A stretch of 64,000 nt of DNA from Bradyrhizobium cytisi (GTDB lineage: Bacteria; Pseudomonadota; Alphaproteobacteria; Rhizobiales; Xanthobacteraceae): positions 62,001-126,000 of the forward strand of contig NZ_VSSR01000002.1 of assembly GCF_008123515.1 (NCBI RefSeq), read 5' to 3'. A program made the translations under genes and the position numbers. The notes below the pieces were generated by a model. It searched no databases. It was not told the DNA's origin and worked only from the letters and a program-made list of their open reading frames with translations. Positions 8,850-18,325 of the stretch are shown piece after piece (the stretch's first letter is position 1; each line of letters opens with the position of its first letter).

Positions 8850-9619
8850 GTCTGCCCCGGAAACGTGCGCTGCATCGATTGCAGCTCGGACAGGAGATGA
8901 CCGAGATGCTCGCCGTGCCGACCCGAACGGCCGCCCTGCTGCATCCAATCATTCTGCGGCAGAGTAAGCGTTGCTTCACCAACGACATCAGACAGCGTCG
9001 TCATCCAGCGGCCGCGCAAGGTGCCGGGATCGACGGCGATACCGGCATGAATCATCGCGCGCTCGCCGTCATCGACGGCAAACATCTCGCCCGTGAAGGC
9101 CCAGAGGTGATCGATCGCCGACTGCGTCCGTTGACGGCTCTCGTCGGTGCCGTCGCCGAGCCGGATGATCCATTCCGAGGCGTGACGCAGATGATAGGCG
9201 CTCTCCTTCTCCGACTTCGCTGCAATCGCCGCAAGCGTCGTGTCGCGCGAGGTCATCATGGCGCGCCAGTAGAGATCGGCGAAGGCCGAATAGAAGAACT
9301 GCCGCACCAGGGTCTGGGCGAAGTCACCATTGGGTTGCTCGACCAGCAGCAGATTGCGGTATTGCCTGACGTCGCGCAGATAAGCGAGCTTGTCCTCGTC
9401 GTTATCCTTGCCTTCGGTCTTGGCGGCATAGGTGTAGAGCTCGCGCGCCTGGCCGATGAGGTCGAGCGCAATGTTGGAGAGCGCCATATCCTCTTCCATC
9501 ATCGGCGCGTGCCCGCACCATTCCGACAGCCGGTGTCCGAGGATGAGCGCATCGTCGGCCCGGCGCAGCGCGTAGAGCACGAGCGGCGTTTCGGAGACCT
9601 GGATGTTGGCGGCGGGCAT
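8843..9619 (-). CDS. paaC: 1,2-phenylacetyl-CoA epoxidase structural subunit PaaC
   Basis: The 258-residue ferritin-like helical subunit pairs with PaaA in the epoxidase core and lacks a working di-iron site. Family features visible are the start segment YALRRADDALILGHRLSEW, the central helix DLIGQARELYTYAA, and KSEKESAYHLRHASEWIIRL. ATG 9619 overlaps the paaB stop (TGATG), and a GTG one codon earlier is the alternative. The 3' end overlaps paaD. This is a coupled arrangement inside the paa operon. Confidence 0.95.
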   Translation of the reverse strand: MPAANIQVSETPLVLYALRRADDALILGHRLSEWCGHAPMMEEDMALSNIALDLIGQARELYTYAAKTEGKDNDEDKLAYLRDVRQYRNLLLVEQPNGDFAQTLVRQFFYSAFADLYWRAMMTSRDTTLAAIAAKSEKESAYHLRHASEWIIRLGDGTDESRQRTQSAIDHLWAFTGEMFAVDDGERAMIHAGIAVDPGTLRGRWMTTLSDVVGEATLTLPQNDWMQQGGRSGRHGEHLGHLLSELQSMQRTFPGQTW

Positions 9620-9906
9620 CACATGTGCCCCACTTCTTCCGGCACCTCGTAGAATGTCGGATGCCGGTAGATTTTGGACTCAGCCGGCTCGAACATCATG
9701 CCCTTCTCGGCGGGGTCGCTTGCGGTGATCGCGGTCGACGGCACCACCCAGATCGAAAGGCCCTCGCCGCGGCGGGTGTAGATATCGCGCGCAGCCAGCA
9801 GCGCCATCGTGGCATCGCTCGCATGCAGCGAGCCGACATGCTTGTGCGCGAGCCCGTTGCGGCTGCGAATGAAGACTTCCCACAGCGGCGTATTCGGCGT
9901 GGTCAT
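9619..9906 (-). CDS. paaB: 1,2-phenylacetyl-CoA epoxidase subunit PaaB
   Basis: The 95-residue protein matches the small PaaB subunit throughout, starting TPLWEVFIRSRNGLAHKHVG, then ARDIYTRRGEGLSIWVVPS and ending with the conserved HPTFYEVPEEVGHM. PaaB bridges PaaAC heterodimers in the epoxidase complex. Its length is that of the family. It lies 11 nt after paaA and its stop codon shares a base with the paaC start. Confidence 0.95.
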   Translation of the reverse strand: MTTPNTPLWEVFIRSRNGLAHKHVGSLHASDATMALLAARDIYTRRGEGLSIWVVPSTAITASDPAEKGMMFEPAESKIYRHPTFYEVPEEVGHM

Positions 9907-9917
9907 TTTTGATCTCC

Positions 9918-10910
9918 CTATTCCGCAGCTTGCGCGGTCTGACGCTGCGCGCGCTTCGCCGCGTAGGCGGCAGCGGCCTCGCGCACCCAGGCGCCCTCGT
10001 CGTGCGACTTGCGGCGCGCGGCCATGCGGTCACGGTTGCAGGGGCCGTTGCCGGCGAGCACCTGCTTGAATTCGGTCCAGTCGATCTCGCTGTAGCGCCA
10101 GTGACCTTCCGCATCCTGAGTCATGCCGGGATCGGGGATGGTGAGGCCGAGATATTGCGCCTGCGGCACGGTGGCATCGCCGAATTTCTGGCGCAGCTCG
10201 TCATTGGAGAAACGCTTGATCTTCCACTTCGTCGACGTGTCGCTGTGCTGGCTGGTGGCATCGGGCGGGCCAAACATCATCAGCACCGGCCACCACCAGC
10301 GGTTCAGCGCGTCCTGCGCCATCGCCTTCTGCTCGTCCGAGCCGCGGCACAGCGTCAGCATGATCTCGTAACCCTGGCGCTGATGGAACGACTCCTCCTT
10401 GCAGACGCGGATCATCGCGCGCGCATAGGGGCCATAGGAGCAGCGGCACAGCGGGATCTGGTTCATGATCGCGGCGCCATCGACCAGCCAGCCGATGGTG
10501 CCGATGTCGGCCCAGGACAGCGTCGGATAGTTGAAGATCGAGGAATATTTGGCCTTGCCCGAGAGCATCGCGTCGACCAGCTCTTCGCGCGAGGTTCCGA
10601 GCGTCTCGGCGGCGGCGTAGAGATAGAGCCCGTGGCCGCATTCGTCCTGCACTTTGGCAAGTAACGCCGCCTTGCGCCGCAGCGTCGGCGCGCGCGTGAT
10701 CCAGTTGCCTTCGGGCAGCATGCCGACGATTTCGGAATGGGCGTGCTGGGAGATCTGGCGGGTGAGCGTCTTGCGATAGGCCGCCGGCATCCAGTCATTC
10801 GGCTCGATGCGCTCTTCGGCATCGATGCGGGCCTGGAACTGCGCGGCCTTGGCCGCGTCCTCAAGACCGCGATCATCGGTGTCGGCCGTGTTCAGCGCCT
10901 GGGTATACAT
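9918..10910 (-). CDS. paaA: 1,2-phenylacetyl-CoA epoxidase catalytic subunit PaaA
   Basis: The 330-residue di-iron subunit inserts one oxygen atom into the ring of phenylacetyl-CoA. Two carboxylate-histidine motifs of the bacterial multicomponent monooxygenase type are visible, [10 protein letters not shown] and [10 protein letters not shown]. Other conserved blocks are [17 protein letters not shown] and the CoA-binding C-terminus. ATG 10910 is chosen because GGGAGG lies 6 nt upstream; ATG 10916 would abut that site. It is preceded by 76 nt of AT-rich DNA after paaX, the likely site of the operon promoter. Confidence 0.95.
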   Translation of the reverse strand: MYTQALNTADTDDRGLEDAAKAAQFQARIDAEERIEPNDWMPAAYRKTLTRQISQHAHSEIVGMLPEGNWITRAPTLRRKAALLAKVQDECGHGLYLYAAAETLGTSREELVDAMLSGKAKYSSIFNYPTLSWADIGTIGWLVDGAAIMNQIPLCRCSYGPYARAMIRVCKEESFHQRQGYEIMLTLCRGSDEQKAMAQDALNRWWWPVLMMFGPPDATSQHSDTSTKWKIKRFSNDELRQKFGDATVPQAQYLGLTIPDPGMTQDAEGHWRYSEIDWTEFKQVLAGNGPCNRDRMAARRKSHDEGAWVREAAAAYAAKRAQRQTAQAAE

Positions 10911-10929
10911 GCGCATCCTCCCGTTTGGT

Positions 10930-10986
10930 TGGGAGGAAATATATAACAAAAATTATCTCATGCAAGATATTTCTGTAACATATAGG
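10930..10986 (-). promoter_or_regulatory. AT-rich control region between paaX and paaA
   Basis: The gap is strikingly AT-rich against its surroundings. It holds an inverted repeat TATCT-N6-AGATA (10954-10969) nested in a longer imperfect dyad: on the minus strand GTTACAGAAATATC is mirrored by GATAATTTTTGTTAT. On that strand TTGCAT followed by an AT-rich hexamer about 14-17 nt downstream could be a promoter. PaaX or another phenylacetyl-CoA-responsive repressor is the obvious candidate binder; no binding evidence exists here. Confidence 0.45.
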
Positions 10987-11853
10987 TCAAGCCTCGAACC
11001 TCCGTTCCAGCAGCTTTCTCGCCGGCGGCAGCGCCCCCTTCTCGTTGGTTCCATGCCTATCAAGCCATTGTTCGGACGGCGCCAGCAGCGCGCGATAGAT
11101 CTCGCCGCAAAGTTCGCGGGCAGTCCTGCCCGGCCAATCCGCCGGCAGCAGGCTCTCAGGCAGCAGCGGATCGCGCAGCACGACGCGGCGGTAGTAGTGG
11201 ATCAGCAGGATGCGCGCGGTGAAGGCATCGGCCTCGGACAGGCCCGCGCCGCGCGCAAGCGCGGCGCGCAGCGGCTCGAACGTCTTCATGAATTTCAGAT
11301 AGGCGTCGGCGGTGCGCTCCAGCGGCCAGCTCGCGCCGAGCAGGCGACGCCCGCTGTCATCCTCAGCCGAAACTTCGAGCCGGATGGCACCGGCAGCTTC
11401 CTCCGGCACCGGAACACCCGACGGAGCGACCCAGACGCCCGGCAGTGGGCTACCGAAGCCGGCATTGCGCAAGGCTTCGCGCGAGGCGTCGCGGTCCTCA
11501 CCATTGCCGATCAGCAGCAGCTCGAAGCGGCCGGTCCAGTCCGACGGTAGCGGATCGTAGATGTGGCGCGTCGCGGCCTCGAACGTTTCTCGGCCCTTCT
11601 CGGCAAGACGATAAAAGCTGTTGCGGCCGACCTTTTCGCGCGTCAGCCAGCCATCGGCAGCGAGCCGCGACATCGCGGTGCGCACAACGCCGGCATCGAT
11701 GTCCAAGGTCTCGAAGAACGCCAGCAGCGTGCCGAGCCACACCGAACCGCCGCGCGGCACGATGGCATCGCCGAACATGGTGATGACGATGGAGCCGGTG
11801 CGCGACGGCTCGCGCTTGAGCTGGTCGATGATGCGAGAGAGCGGATGCGCCAT
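10987..11853 (-). CDS. paaX: PaaX-family transcriptional repressor of phenylacetate catabolism
   Basis: The 288-residue protein starts PLSRIIDQLKREPSRTGSIV, the usual PaaX opening. A winged-helix region follows (residues 40-85, with VRTAMSRLAADGWLTREKVG), then a CRISPR-Cas2-like middle domain and the PaaX C-terminal domain with ILLIHYYRRVVLRDPLLP. In Escherichia coli PaaX represses paa genes and is released by phenylacetyl-CoA. ATG 11853 is the family-length start; an open frame reaches 12300 through a shadow of the hydrolase gene. It lies directly upstream of paaA on the same strand. Confidence 0.92.
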   Translation of the reverse strand: MAHPLSRIIDQLKREPSRTGSIVITMFGDAIVPRGGSVWLGTLLAFFETLDIDAGVVRTAMSRLAADGWLTREKVGRNSFYRLAEKGRETFEAATRHIYDPLPSDWTGRFELLLIGNGEDRDASREALRNAGFGSPLPGVWVAPSGVPVPEEAAGAIRLEVSAEDDSGRRLLGASWPLERTADAYLKFMKTFEPLRAALARGAGLSEADAFTARILLIHYYRRVVLRDPLLPESLLPADWPGRTARELCGEIYRALLAPSEQWLDRHGTNEKGALPPARKLLERRFEA

Positions 11854-11950
11854 GCGCGAGGCATAGCGCGTTTGGTGCGGGCGCGACAATGGAGAGACGC
11901 GACGATCTTGCTGCTCGCTCTTCCCGTTCTTACCGGGAGAGGCGAAGAAA

Positions 11951-12721
11951 CTACCTGTGCGGATCGGGATAAACCAGGCTGCGCCAGCCGCTGCGATCAA
12001 AAGGCTGCCACTGGCCTTCCTTCTGCGCGAGACGGTCGGCGACCGCATAGACAACGGCTGGATGGTGGCCCATGCCGCAATGGCTGCTTTCGACCTCGAT
12101 GCTCTCGGTCTGCGCGCCCGACTTCTCCATGCAGCCTTGCCAGGCGCAGACGCCGTCGGTACGGCTGAAGATCGCGGTGGTCGGCACCGGCGGCGGGACG
12201 GCGAGTTCGCCACCGAACTCTGGATCGACATCATCGGCCTTGCGGCCGCTCGCCCATTCGTAGACACGCCAGGCATTGGTCGAACGGTGATCGCCGGCAA
12301 AGGGGCTGCCGAGCGTGATCACCTGGCGCACGCGCTCGGGCATCATCTTGGCGAGCTGGCGCGCATAGAGGCCGCCGAGGCTCCAGCCGACCAGGCTGAT
12401 CTTTCGGACGTGCTTGTCGCTGAGCTCCTCGACCAGATCGACCATCGCGTGCTGCACGCCCTCGCGCAGGCCGTAGTTGCGGCCCTGGCGCCAACCGCTC
12501 ACCGCGTAGCCCTTGCTGGTCAGAAAGGTGCGCAGCGCCCGCGTTGATGCGTCGGAGGCCACGAGGCCCGGCAACACCAGCACCGGATGCCCATCACCGT
12601 GCGGCGCGAGGCTCAGCAGCGGCAGCGCCCCGAGGAATGCGCCGAACTCGTGGATCGCGCGCCCTTCCAGAAACATCAGGGTACGGGATGGCGGACGCAG
12701 CGTCTGGGCAGTAGCGGTCAT
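11951..12721 (-). CDS. Alpha/beta hydrolase, lipase-like
   Basis: The 256-residue serine hydrolase has the nucleophile elbow LVGWSLGGLYAR (Ser114), preceded by a PGLVASD segment after strand 3 and followed by VITLGSPFAGD. Histidine candidates lie in SSHCGMGHHPAVV. No signal peptide is evident, so it may be cytoplasmic or granule-associated. Start ATG 12721 (MTATAQTL) has AGGGGATC upstream. It closely resembles the gene at 25363-26163 and is a paralogue of it. Nearby phasin and PHA synthase genes suggest a role on acyl esters, but the substrate is unknown. Confidence 0.8.
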   Translation of the reverse strand: MTATAQTLRPPSRTLMFLEGRAIHEFGAFLGALPLLSLAPHGDGHPVLVLPGLVASDASTRALRTFLTSKGYAVSGWRQGRNYGLREGVQHAMVDLVEELSDKHVRKISLVGWSLGGLYARQLAKMMPERVRQVITLGSPFAGDHRSTNAWRVYEWASGRKADDVDPEFGGELAVPPPVPTTAIFSRTDGVCAWQGCMEKSGAQTESIEVESSHCGMGHHPAVVYAVADRLAQKEGQWQPFDRSGWRSLVYPDPHR

Positions 12722-12923
12722 CAATGGATCCCCTGGGCAAGAATTCCTGGAAAGCTTGCCGGACGCGATGCCGGCAATGGGCATGAATTCCTATACGCCG
12801 GCTTCTTGAACGTTCCGCAGCGCAACATGAATCAGCTAGGCGGCCGGTTCCCGACATTCAAGCCGGTGCAGCACTGCGCCACAATAGGCTCAGGCGTTAA
12901 TGCTAAGGGCCGTGACGCAAAAG

Positions 12924-14210
12924 TCACAACCATCGGAGCAGGAATTCTACGGAGTAGAGGACGAGACCTGCGAGCCCGCCGATCAGCGAGCCGTTAAAGC
13001 GGATGTATTGCAGGTCGCGGCCGATGTTGATCTCGATCAGCGAAATCAGCTGCGCCATATTCCATGATTTCACCTGATCTGAGATGAAGGTCGAGACGCC
13101 GCTCTTCTGGTCAGCGACGAAGCTGCGCAGCACCGTCACCAGCCCCTTGTTGATCTCGCCACGCAACTCGGCGTCGCCGGCGAGCGCATCGCCCGCCGAA
13201 ACGAACATTCCGGCGAGATGATGCTGCAGCACCTGCGTCTCGCCGGACGCACTGCGCTCGATGAAGGATCGCGTGTTAGCCCAGACGGTGCGGGCGAGAT
13301 CGGCAAGCTCGGGCCGCGCCAACAGATCGCGCTTCAAGCCGTCGATACGATCGATATAGGCCTGATCGGTGCCGAGCCGGTCAACGAAGCTCAGCACCAT
13401 GCGGTCGAACTCGCCGCGGAACGGATGCTTGGGATCGCTGCGCACCTCATTGAAGAAGGCAGTGGCGGACGCCACGATCTTGTTCACCAGAAACTTGTCG
13501 GCGCGATAGAGCCTGAGCAAGGTCGGCAATTCCGCGCGCACCTTCTCGCGGATCATCGCCATCGTCTCTTTCTGGTTCAGCGTCTCGTGCATCACGCGGA
13601 GGAGATCGTCGAACAGGATCTGGTGCCGCCCCTCCGCGACGAAGCCGCGCAGCGTTCCGGCAGCGAGCGGCGCAAGGTCGATCGCCTGGAGCTGGGAGGA
13701 CATGCGGCGGATGATGAAGGTCATCAGGCCCGAGCTTTCGGTTGTTGAGACCGCCTCCGGCAGCAGCCGCAGCGCGAAGCGCGCAAGGTCATTGCTGCGC
13801 TTGCGGTCGCGCAGCCAGTCAGCGACGAAGGAGCCGAAATCGATCTCCTGCAGCTTGGCCTCGACGGGACCTGCCTCGAGGAAATGCACCTGGATGAATT
13901 CGCCGAGCTTGTCGGCGATGCGGGCCTGGTTGCTCTGGATGATCGCGGTGTGCGGGATCGGCAGGCCGAGCGGCCGCTTGAACAGCGCGACCACAGCGTA
14001 CCAATCGGCGAGCCCGCCGATGGTCGCAGCTTCCGCGAAGGCCGCGATGAAGCCGAACACGGGATGCACGGGCAGCAGCCATTTCGCGACAACGAACAGC
14101 AGAAGCGTCGAGGCCAGCACCAGGGTCGCCAGCGCCTTGACGCGGCGCAGCTCGGCCGCGCGTTCGGCATCGCCCGGAGTGTCGAAGGAAAAGGTGGCGG
14201 GTGAAGTCAT
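12924..14210 (-). CDS. DUF445 family membrane protein
   Basis: The 428-residue protein has an N-terminal transmembrane pair (about residues 25-70: LATLVLASTLLLFVVAKWLL, then FIAAFAEAATIGGLADW) with the DUF445 hallmark GGLADWYAVVALFKRPLG. A long helical body follows, then a C-terminal hydrophobic anchor FNGSLIGGLAGLVLYSVEF. The family (YjiN, and YheB in Bacillus) has no settled function; envelope or spore-surface roles have been proposed. ATG 14210 is preceded in frame by a GTG at 14213. It is followed by about 200 nt without genes up to the hydrolase start. Confidence 0.85.
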   Translation of the reverse strand: MTSPATFSFDTPGDAERAAELRRVKALATLVLASTLLLFVVAKWLLPVHPVFGFIAAFAEAATIGGLADWYAVVALFKRPLGLPIPHTAIIQSNQARIADKLGEFIQVHFLEAGPVEAKLQEIDFGSFVADWLRDRKRSNDLARFALRLLPEAVSTTESSGLMTFIIRRMSSQLQAIDLAPLAAGTLRGFVAEGRHQILFDDLLRVMHETLNQKETMAMIREKVRAELPTLLRLYRADKFLVNKIVASATAFFNEVRSDPKHPFRGEFDRMVLSFVDRLGTDQAYIDRIDGLKRDLLARPELADLARTVWANTRSFIERSASGETQVLQHHLAGMFVSAGDALAGDAELRGEINKGLVTVLRSFVADQKSGVSTFISDQVKSWNMAQLISLIEINIGRDLQYIRFNGSLIGGLAGLVLYSVEFLLRWL

Positions 14211-14226
14211 CACTGCATCACCCTAC

Positions 14227-14303
14227 CCGTCATTGCGAGCGAAGCGAAGCAATCCAGTCTGCCTCCGCGGAAAGACTCCGGATTGCTTCGCTCGCAATGA
14301 CGG
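14227..14303. repeat. Dispersed palindromic (REP-like) element, copy 1
   Basis: CCGTCATTGCGAGCGAAGCG at the left is mirrored by CGCTCGCAATGACGG at the right; the two arms of about 24-29 nt enclose about 25 nt. The same arms recur at 62979-63102, and a half copy lies at 22743-22756. It sits between the DUF445 start and the phasin terminator. I remember similar palindromes as abundant between genes in Bradyrhizobium and relatives. Confidence 0.85.
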
Positions 14304-14308
14304 CAGCG

Positions 14309-14337
14309 CAAAAAACAAAGGCCCGCCGAAGCGGGCC
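14309..14337 (-). terminator. Rho-independent terminator of the phasin gene
   Basis: On the minus strand GGCCCGC-TTCG-GCGGGCC forms a 7-bp GC stem closed by a stable UUCG loop and followed by TTTGTTTTTT. It begins 30 nt after the phasin stop. Confidence 0.9.
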
Positions 14338-14367
14338 TCAAATTCAGTTTCTCGTCTCAGGCGCCAA

Positions 14368-14823
14368 TCAGGCGGTCTTGGTGTAGACCTTGGCAAAGTT
14401 GTCCTGAGCGGACTTCGCACCGTTGGCGGCGAGGTTGCCGAGATAGTCGGTGGTCGCCTTGGCGCGCGAGACGAAGGCTTCGCCGCGAGCGCGGAGCAGG
14501 CTCGACTGGATCTCGACGGCTTCGCTGAACGACTTGGCGGACGCGAGCTTGTCGATGCCCGAGAAGAACGCCTCGGCGTCCTCATAGATCGCCTGCTGGA
14601 TGTTGCGGCTGATCTTGCCGGCCTCAGTGACGGACTCGGTCACCGCGTTCTCGACGGCGGCGGTCACGCGCTCGGAGCCAGCGAACACTTCGGCAGCACG
14701 ATCCTTGGCGGTGTTGGCAGTCTTCTTGACGAACTCGCGGGCGGCCTCGGGAACTTCCAGGTTCTGGATGTTCTTGAACGCGTCCTTGAAGCCTTCGAAA
14801 GCAGTGTTGGTCTCGGTCGTCAT
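14368..14823 (-). CDS. Phasin family protein (PHA granule-associated)
   Basis: The 151-residue, almost entirely helical protein is rich in Ala, Glu, Lys and Ser, with no transmembrane segment or cysteine. The phasin pattern is visible in AFEGFKDAFKNIQNLEVPEA near the start and EAVEIQSSLLRARGEAFVSR toward the end. Phasins coat PHB granules. ATG 14823 has GGAGAG upstream; the open frame to 14889 adds unlikely residues. It has its own promoter with a TGC-type dyad, a strong terminator, and a PHA synthase two genes upstream. Confidence 0.9.
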   Translation of the reverse strand: MTTETNTAFEGFKDAFKNIQNLEVPEAAREFVKKTANTAKDRAAEVFAGSERVTAAVENAVTESVTEAGKISRNIQQAIYEDAEAFFSGIDKLASAKSFSEAVEIQSSLLRARGEAFVSRAKATTDYLGNLAANGAKSAQDNFAKVYTKTA

Positions 14824-14893
14824 TGGGGTCTCTCCATCCTCATTGAGTTGAGCTATGGGCTCACCCCGTCCGGTTGTGGCCCGGGGCACGGCT

Positions 14894-14935
14894 TATATGG
14901 CAGAGTTAATGGTGCGATGCAACATTCGTATTGCA
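14894..14935 (-). promoter_or_regulatory. Phasin promoter with TGC-rich dyad (PhaR-type operator candidate)
   Basis: On the minus strand the -35 TTGCAT (14917-14922) is followed by a 17-nt spacer and the -10 CATATA (14894-14899), about 70 nt upstream of the ATG. A perfect inverted repeat TGCAA-N8-TTGCA (14918-14935) overlaps the -35. PhaR repressors of PHA-producing alphaproteobacteria bind TGC-rich dyads upstream of phasin genes, so this is a good PhaR site by analogy. Confidence 0.6.
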
Positions 14936-15069
14936 CTGCGATATCACGAAACCGTGAACCGCCGAAAGAGCAGGCAATCTGCCGCCTTCCTGGCCCGCCG
15001 CCTACTGTGCATGGGGTTGATTTCCAGCTTTTGGGTTGCCCAATGGCGTCTCAGTGCTGGACGGCGCTC

Positions 15070-15663
15070 CTAGTGCTGGACGGCGCCCGTCAGCCCGTAG
15101 GCTTCCATCTGGGCCTGGACCTGTGCAATGTTGTGGCCAAGCACGACGATGTCGTGGGTCTTGCCGCCGACATCCCGGACATGGTCGCGGAGCAGCGCCT
15201 CGGCCTTGAAGCCGAGGCTCTCGAACAGCGCGATCGCCGCCTGCTGGTCGACCGTCATCTGGACCGAGAGCTTTTCCAGCCCGGCCCCTAGCGCGAGCGC
15301 AAAGGTCTCCTGCGACAGCGCCTTCCCCACCCCCTTCCCGCGGACCTCGGGCGAAACCACCATGCGGATCTCGCCGACATGGGGCGACCAGGAGTGCGGA
15401 TCGCGCACCAGCGTGCCGCAACCTACGACCTTGCCGTCTTTCACCGCGAGAAGGCTCTGAATCGCGCCACGCTCGATCTCCTTGACCCAGGCGGACAGCA
15501 CCTTCGGTTCGCTGATGTTGCGCGGCAGGAACAGCAGGTCATGCGTCGGCAAGCCCTTGCCGAAAGCGAGCACAGCGCCTTCGTCCGCAGGCGACATCAG
15601 GCGGATATCGATATCGCCCGCGTCGGTCTTGACGTGACGCGGATAGGCACGCTGCTCACTCAT
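15070..15663 (-). CDS. GNAT family N-acetyltransferase
   Basis: The 197-residue acetyltransferase has the acetyl-CoA-binding motif A, EIRMVVSPEVRGKGVGKALSQ, at about residues 105-127, and motif B with FESLGFKAEALLRDHV. It begins with a four-base ATGA overlap with the PHA synthase stop, so the two are co-translated. The target is unknown: it may modify a PHA granule protein or a small molecule. The open frame upstream (to 15702) is a shadow of phaC. Confidence 0.85.
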   Translation of the reverse strand: MSEQRAYPRHVKTDAGDIDIRLMSPADEGAVLAFGKGLPTHDLLFLPRNISEPKVLSAWVKEIERGAIQSLLAVKDGKVVGCGTLVRDPHSWSPHVGEIRMVVSPEVRGKGVGKALSQETFALALGAGLEKLSVQMTVDQQAAIALFESLGFKAEALLRDHVRDVGGKTHDIVVLGHNIAQVQAQMEAYGLTGAVQH

Positions 15664-16742
15664 GTCGATCTCTTTCCCAGCCAGGAATCCAGTTTCGGCC
15701 ACAGCCGCTTGACCGCATTGGCGCCAGCGACCAGCGAGACGTGACCGCCCTTCAGCATCACCTCTTCCTTGTCGTCGGATCCGATCTTGGCGATCAGATG
15801 TTTTGCGGCCTCATACGGCACGATGTGATCGTGCTCGGCAACCGCGTGCAGCATCGGCACCTTGATGTTCTCGAGCTTCGCTGTGCGACCGCCAACCGAC
15901 ATGGTGTCGTTGAACAGCTTGTTGTCCCACATCAGGTCCTTGGTGATGGTGCGGAAATATTCGCCCGCCAGCGGCAGCGTGTCGGTCGCCCAGCGATCGA
16001 ACATCCGGTAGGACTTGACGAACTCGTCGTTCCAGATGTTCTCCCAGAGCTGGATCTGGCTGACCGTGCGCGAGGCCGGACGCAGCATCTCGAACGACGA
16101 CAGGATCATCTCGGGTGGCACATTGCCGACGCTGTCGACCAGGCGGTCGACGTCGAAATAACGTCGGTCGGAGAAATTGGAGAATAGCTTCATCTCGCGG
16201 AAGTCGATCGGCGTGGTGAAGCAGATCAGATTCTTCATCGGCCCGTCCGGGAAGATCGAGCCATAGAGCAGCGACAAGACCCCGCCGAAGCAATAGCCGA
16301 TGACGGAGACATCCTGCTCGCCGGAATCGGCCTGCACGCGACGGACGCAATCTGGGATGAAATCGAGGACATAGTCCTCCATCCTCAGGCTCTTTTCCTC
16401 CGGCCGCGGCGCGCTCCAGTCGAGCATGTAGACGTCGTAGCCGCGCTTGAGCAGGAACTCGATGAAACTCTGGCCCGGCACGAGATCGAGGATGTAGCCG
16501 CGATTGGTCGTCGCCATGACGACCAGCACCGGCACGCGGTAGATCTCGTCCGACATCGGCCGGTAGTGGTAGAGGCTCATCGTACCGCGCGAGTGCAGCA
16601 CGTCCTTCGGCGTCGATCCGAGCGCGGGACCGGAGCTCGAGAAATATTCGACGCCCTTGATGCTGCGCTGGATCGCGCGCTGCACTTCGGACTGGATGCG
16701 CTCCGGGATCGCTGCGAAATCAAGTCCCGTCGGCGCGTTCAT
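15660..16742 (-). CDS. phaC: Poly(3-hydroxyalkanoate) synthase, class III-type PhaC
   Basis: The 360-residue synthase carries the lipase-like box GYCFGG with catalytic Cys151, the aspartate in AVAEHDHIVPYE and the histidine in LKGGHVSLVAG. A length near 355 and the need for a PhaE partner fit class III; class I enzymes are about 590 residues. It polymerises (R)-3-hydroxyacyl-CoA at the granule surface. It overlaps the PhaE-like gene upstream and the GNAT gene downstream by 4 nt each, a tightly coupled operon. Confidence 0.93.
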   Translation of the reverse strand: MNAPTGLDFAAIPERIQSEVQRAIQRSIKGVEYFSSSGPALGSTPKDVLHSRGTMSLYHYRPMSDEIYRVPVLVVMATTNRGYILDLVPGQSFIEFLLKRGYDVYMLDWSAPRPEEKSLRMEDYVLDFIPDCVRRVQADSGEQDVSVIGYCFGGVLSLLYGSIFPDGPMKNLICFTTPIDFREMKLFSNFSDRRYFDVDRLVDSVGNVPPEMILSSFEMLRPASRTVSQIQLWENIWNDEFVKSYRMFDRWATDTLPLAGEYFRTITKDLMWDNKLFNDTMSVGGRTAKLENIKVPMLHAVAEHDHIVPYEAAKHLIAKIGSDDKEEVMLKGGHVSLVAGANAVKRLWPKLDSWLGKRST

Positions 16743-17119
16743 CTTTGCTCTCCGCCTTCGGAGGGCGGGCGTTTGGTGCGTGGCGGACGCGGCGCGACGC
16801 CGATCTGCGCATCGCCCGAATTGGCCGACATCTGGCTCAGCATCGACTTGATCTCGCCAATCTGGCCTTCGATGGCTTGCAGCCGTTCGGCGATGCCGGT
16901 CATCTGCTCGCGGCTCGGCAGGTTCATGGAGAGCAGGTACTTCTCCATGAGATCGCCGAACTGCTTCTGAGCACCCGCAGCAGCGCCGCCGGCGCGATTC
17001 ATGGCTTGCGAGAATTCAGGCGTCTCCATCGCCTTGGTGGCGAAGGAGTTGAACCCCTTCTCCATGTCGCCGACCATCTTCTGCCACAAGGCGACTGGGT
17101 CGGTGATCTTGTCGGTCAT
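16739..17119 (-). CDS. Short PhaE-like PHA synthase subunit
   Basis: The 126-residue helical protein starts TDPVALWQKMVGDMEKGFNS and has a heptad-like segment near residues 78-100 (MTGIAERLQAIEGQIGEIKS). The C-terminus is Pro/Arg-rich. The position just before class III-type phaC with an ATGA overlap, and the resemblance to the C-terminal part of PhaE (ending in a coiled coil), support a PhaE role. Classical PhaE is about 350 residues, so this one is very short. Start ATG 17119 has GGGAGG upstream. The symbol is withheld because of the length. Confidence 0.75.
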   Translation of the reverse strand: MTDKITDPVALWQKMVGDMEKGFNSFATKAMETPEFSQAMNRAGGAAAGAQKQFGDLMEKYLLSMNLPSREQMTGIAERLQAIEGQIGEIKSMLSQMSANSGDAQIGVAPRPPRTKRPPSEGGEQR

Positions 17120-17282
17120 CAGCGTCCTCCCAATTTGGAGGGCTTGTGCCCTTCTTTTCCCGCCATACCACACCGTTGCGCGGGGCCGGTCAACCGGCAA
17201 GCGGCGGGTGCCGCGCACACGGCTTCTTTGCCGCGGGAAACCGTGCGATACAGCATTGATCAAAAGCCAAGGGAACACGCCT

Positions 17283-18197
<915 letters not shown>

Positions 18198-18325
18198 ACC
18201 GACGCCCTCGGTCTCCTGGCGGTGACCATGTGAGCTGCCGGTTACTCTCTTAACGAGTGCCGGCGCGAAAGCTATAGAGGCCTTCCTCAATCGCAAGACA
18301 GGGGCTGCGGCCTCTCGGAGCTCAC

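Noticed and set aside
10987..12300. Long start for PaaX giving 437 residues
   Set aside because: The extra N-terminus is antisense-like, Ser/Arg-rich and overlaps the hydrolase gene. ATG 11853 gives the family length.
14227..14303. REP element as a possible CRISPR repeat or attachment site
   Set aside because: It is a single palindrome without regular spacers, and no cas, integrase or tRNA gene is near.
13702..15291. 529-residue open frame on the plus strand
   Set aside because: It passes through the DUF445, phasin and GNAT genes in antisense and across a REP element and a terminator.
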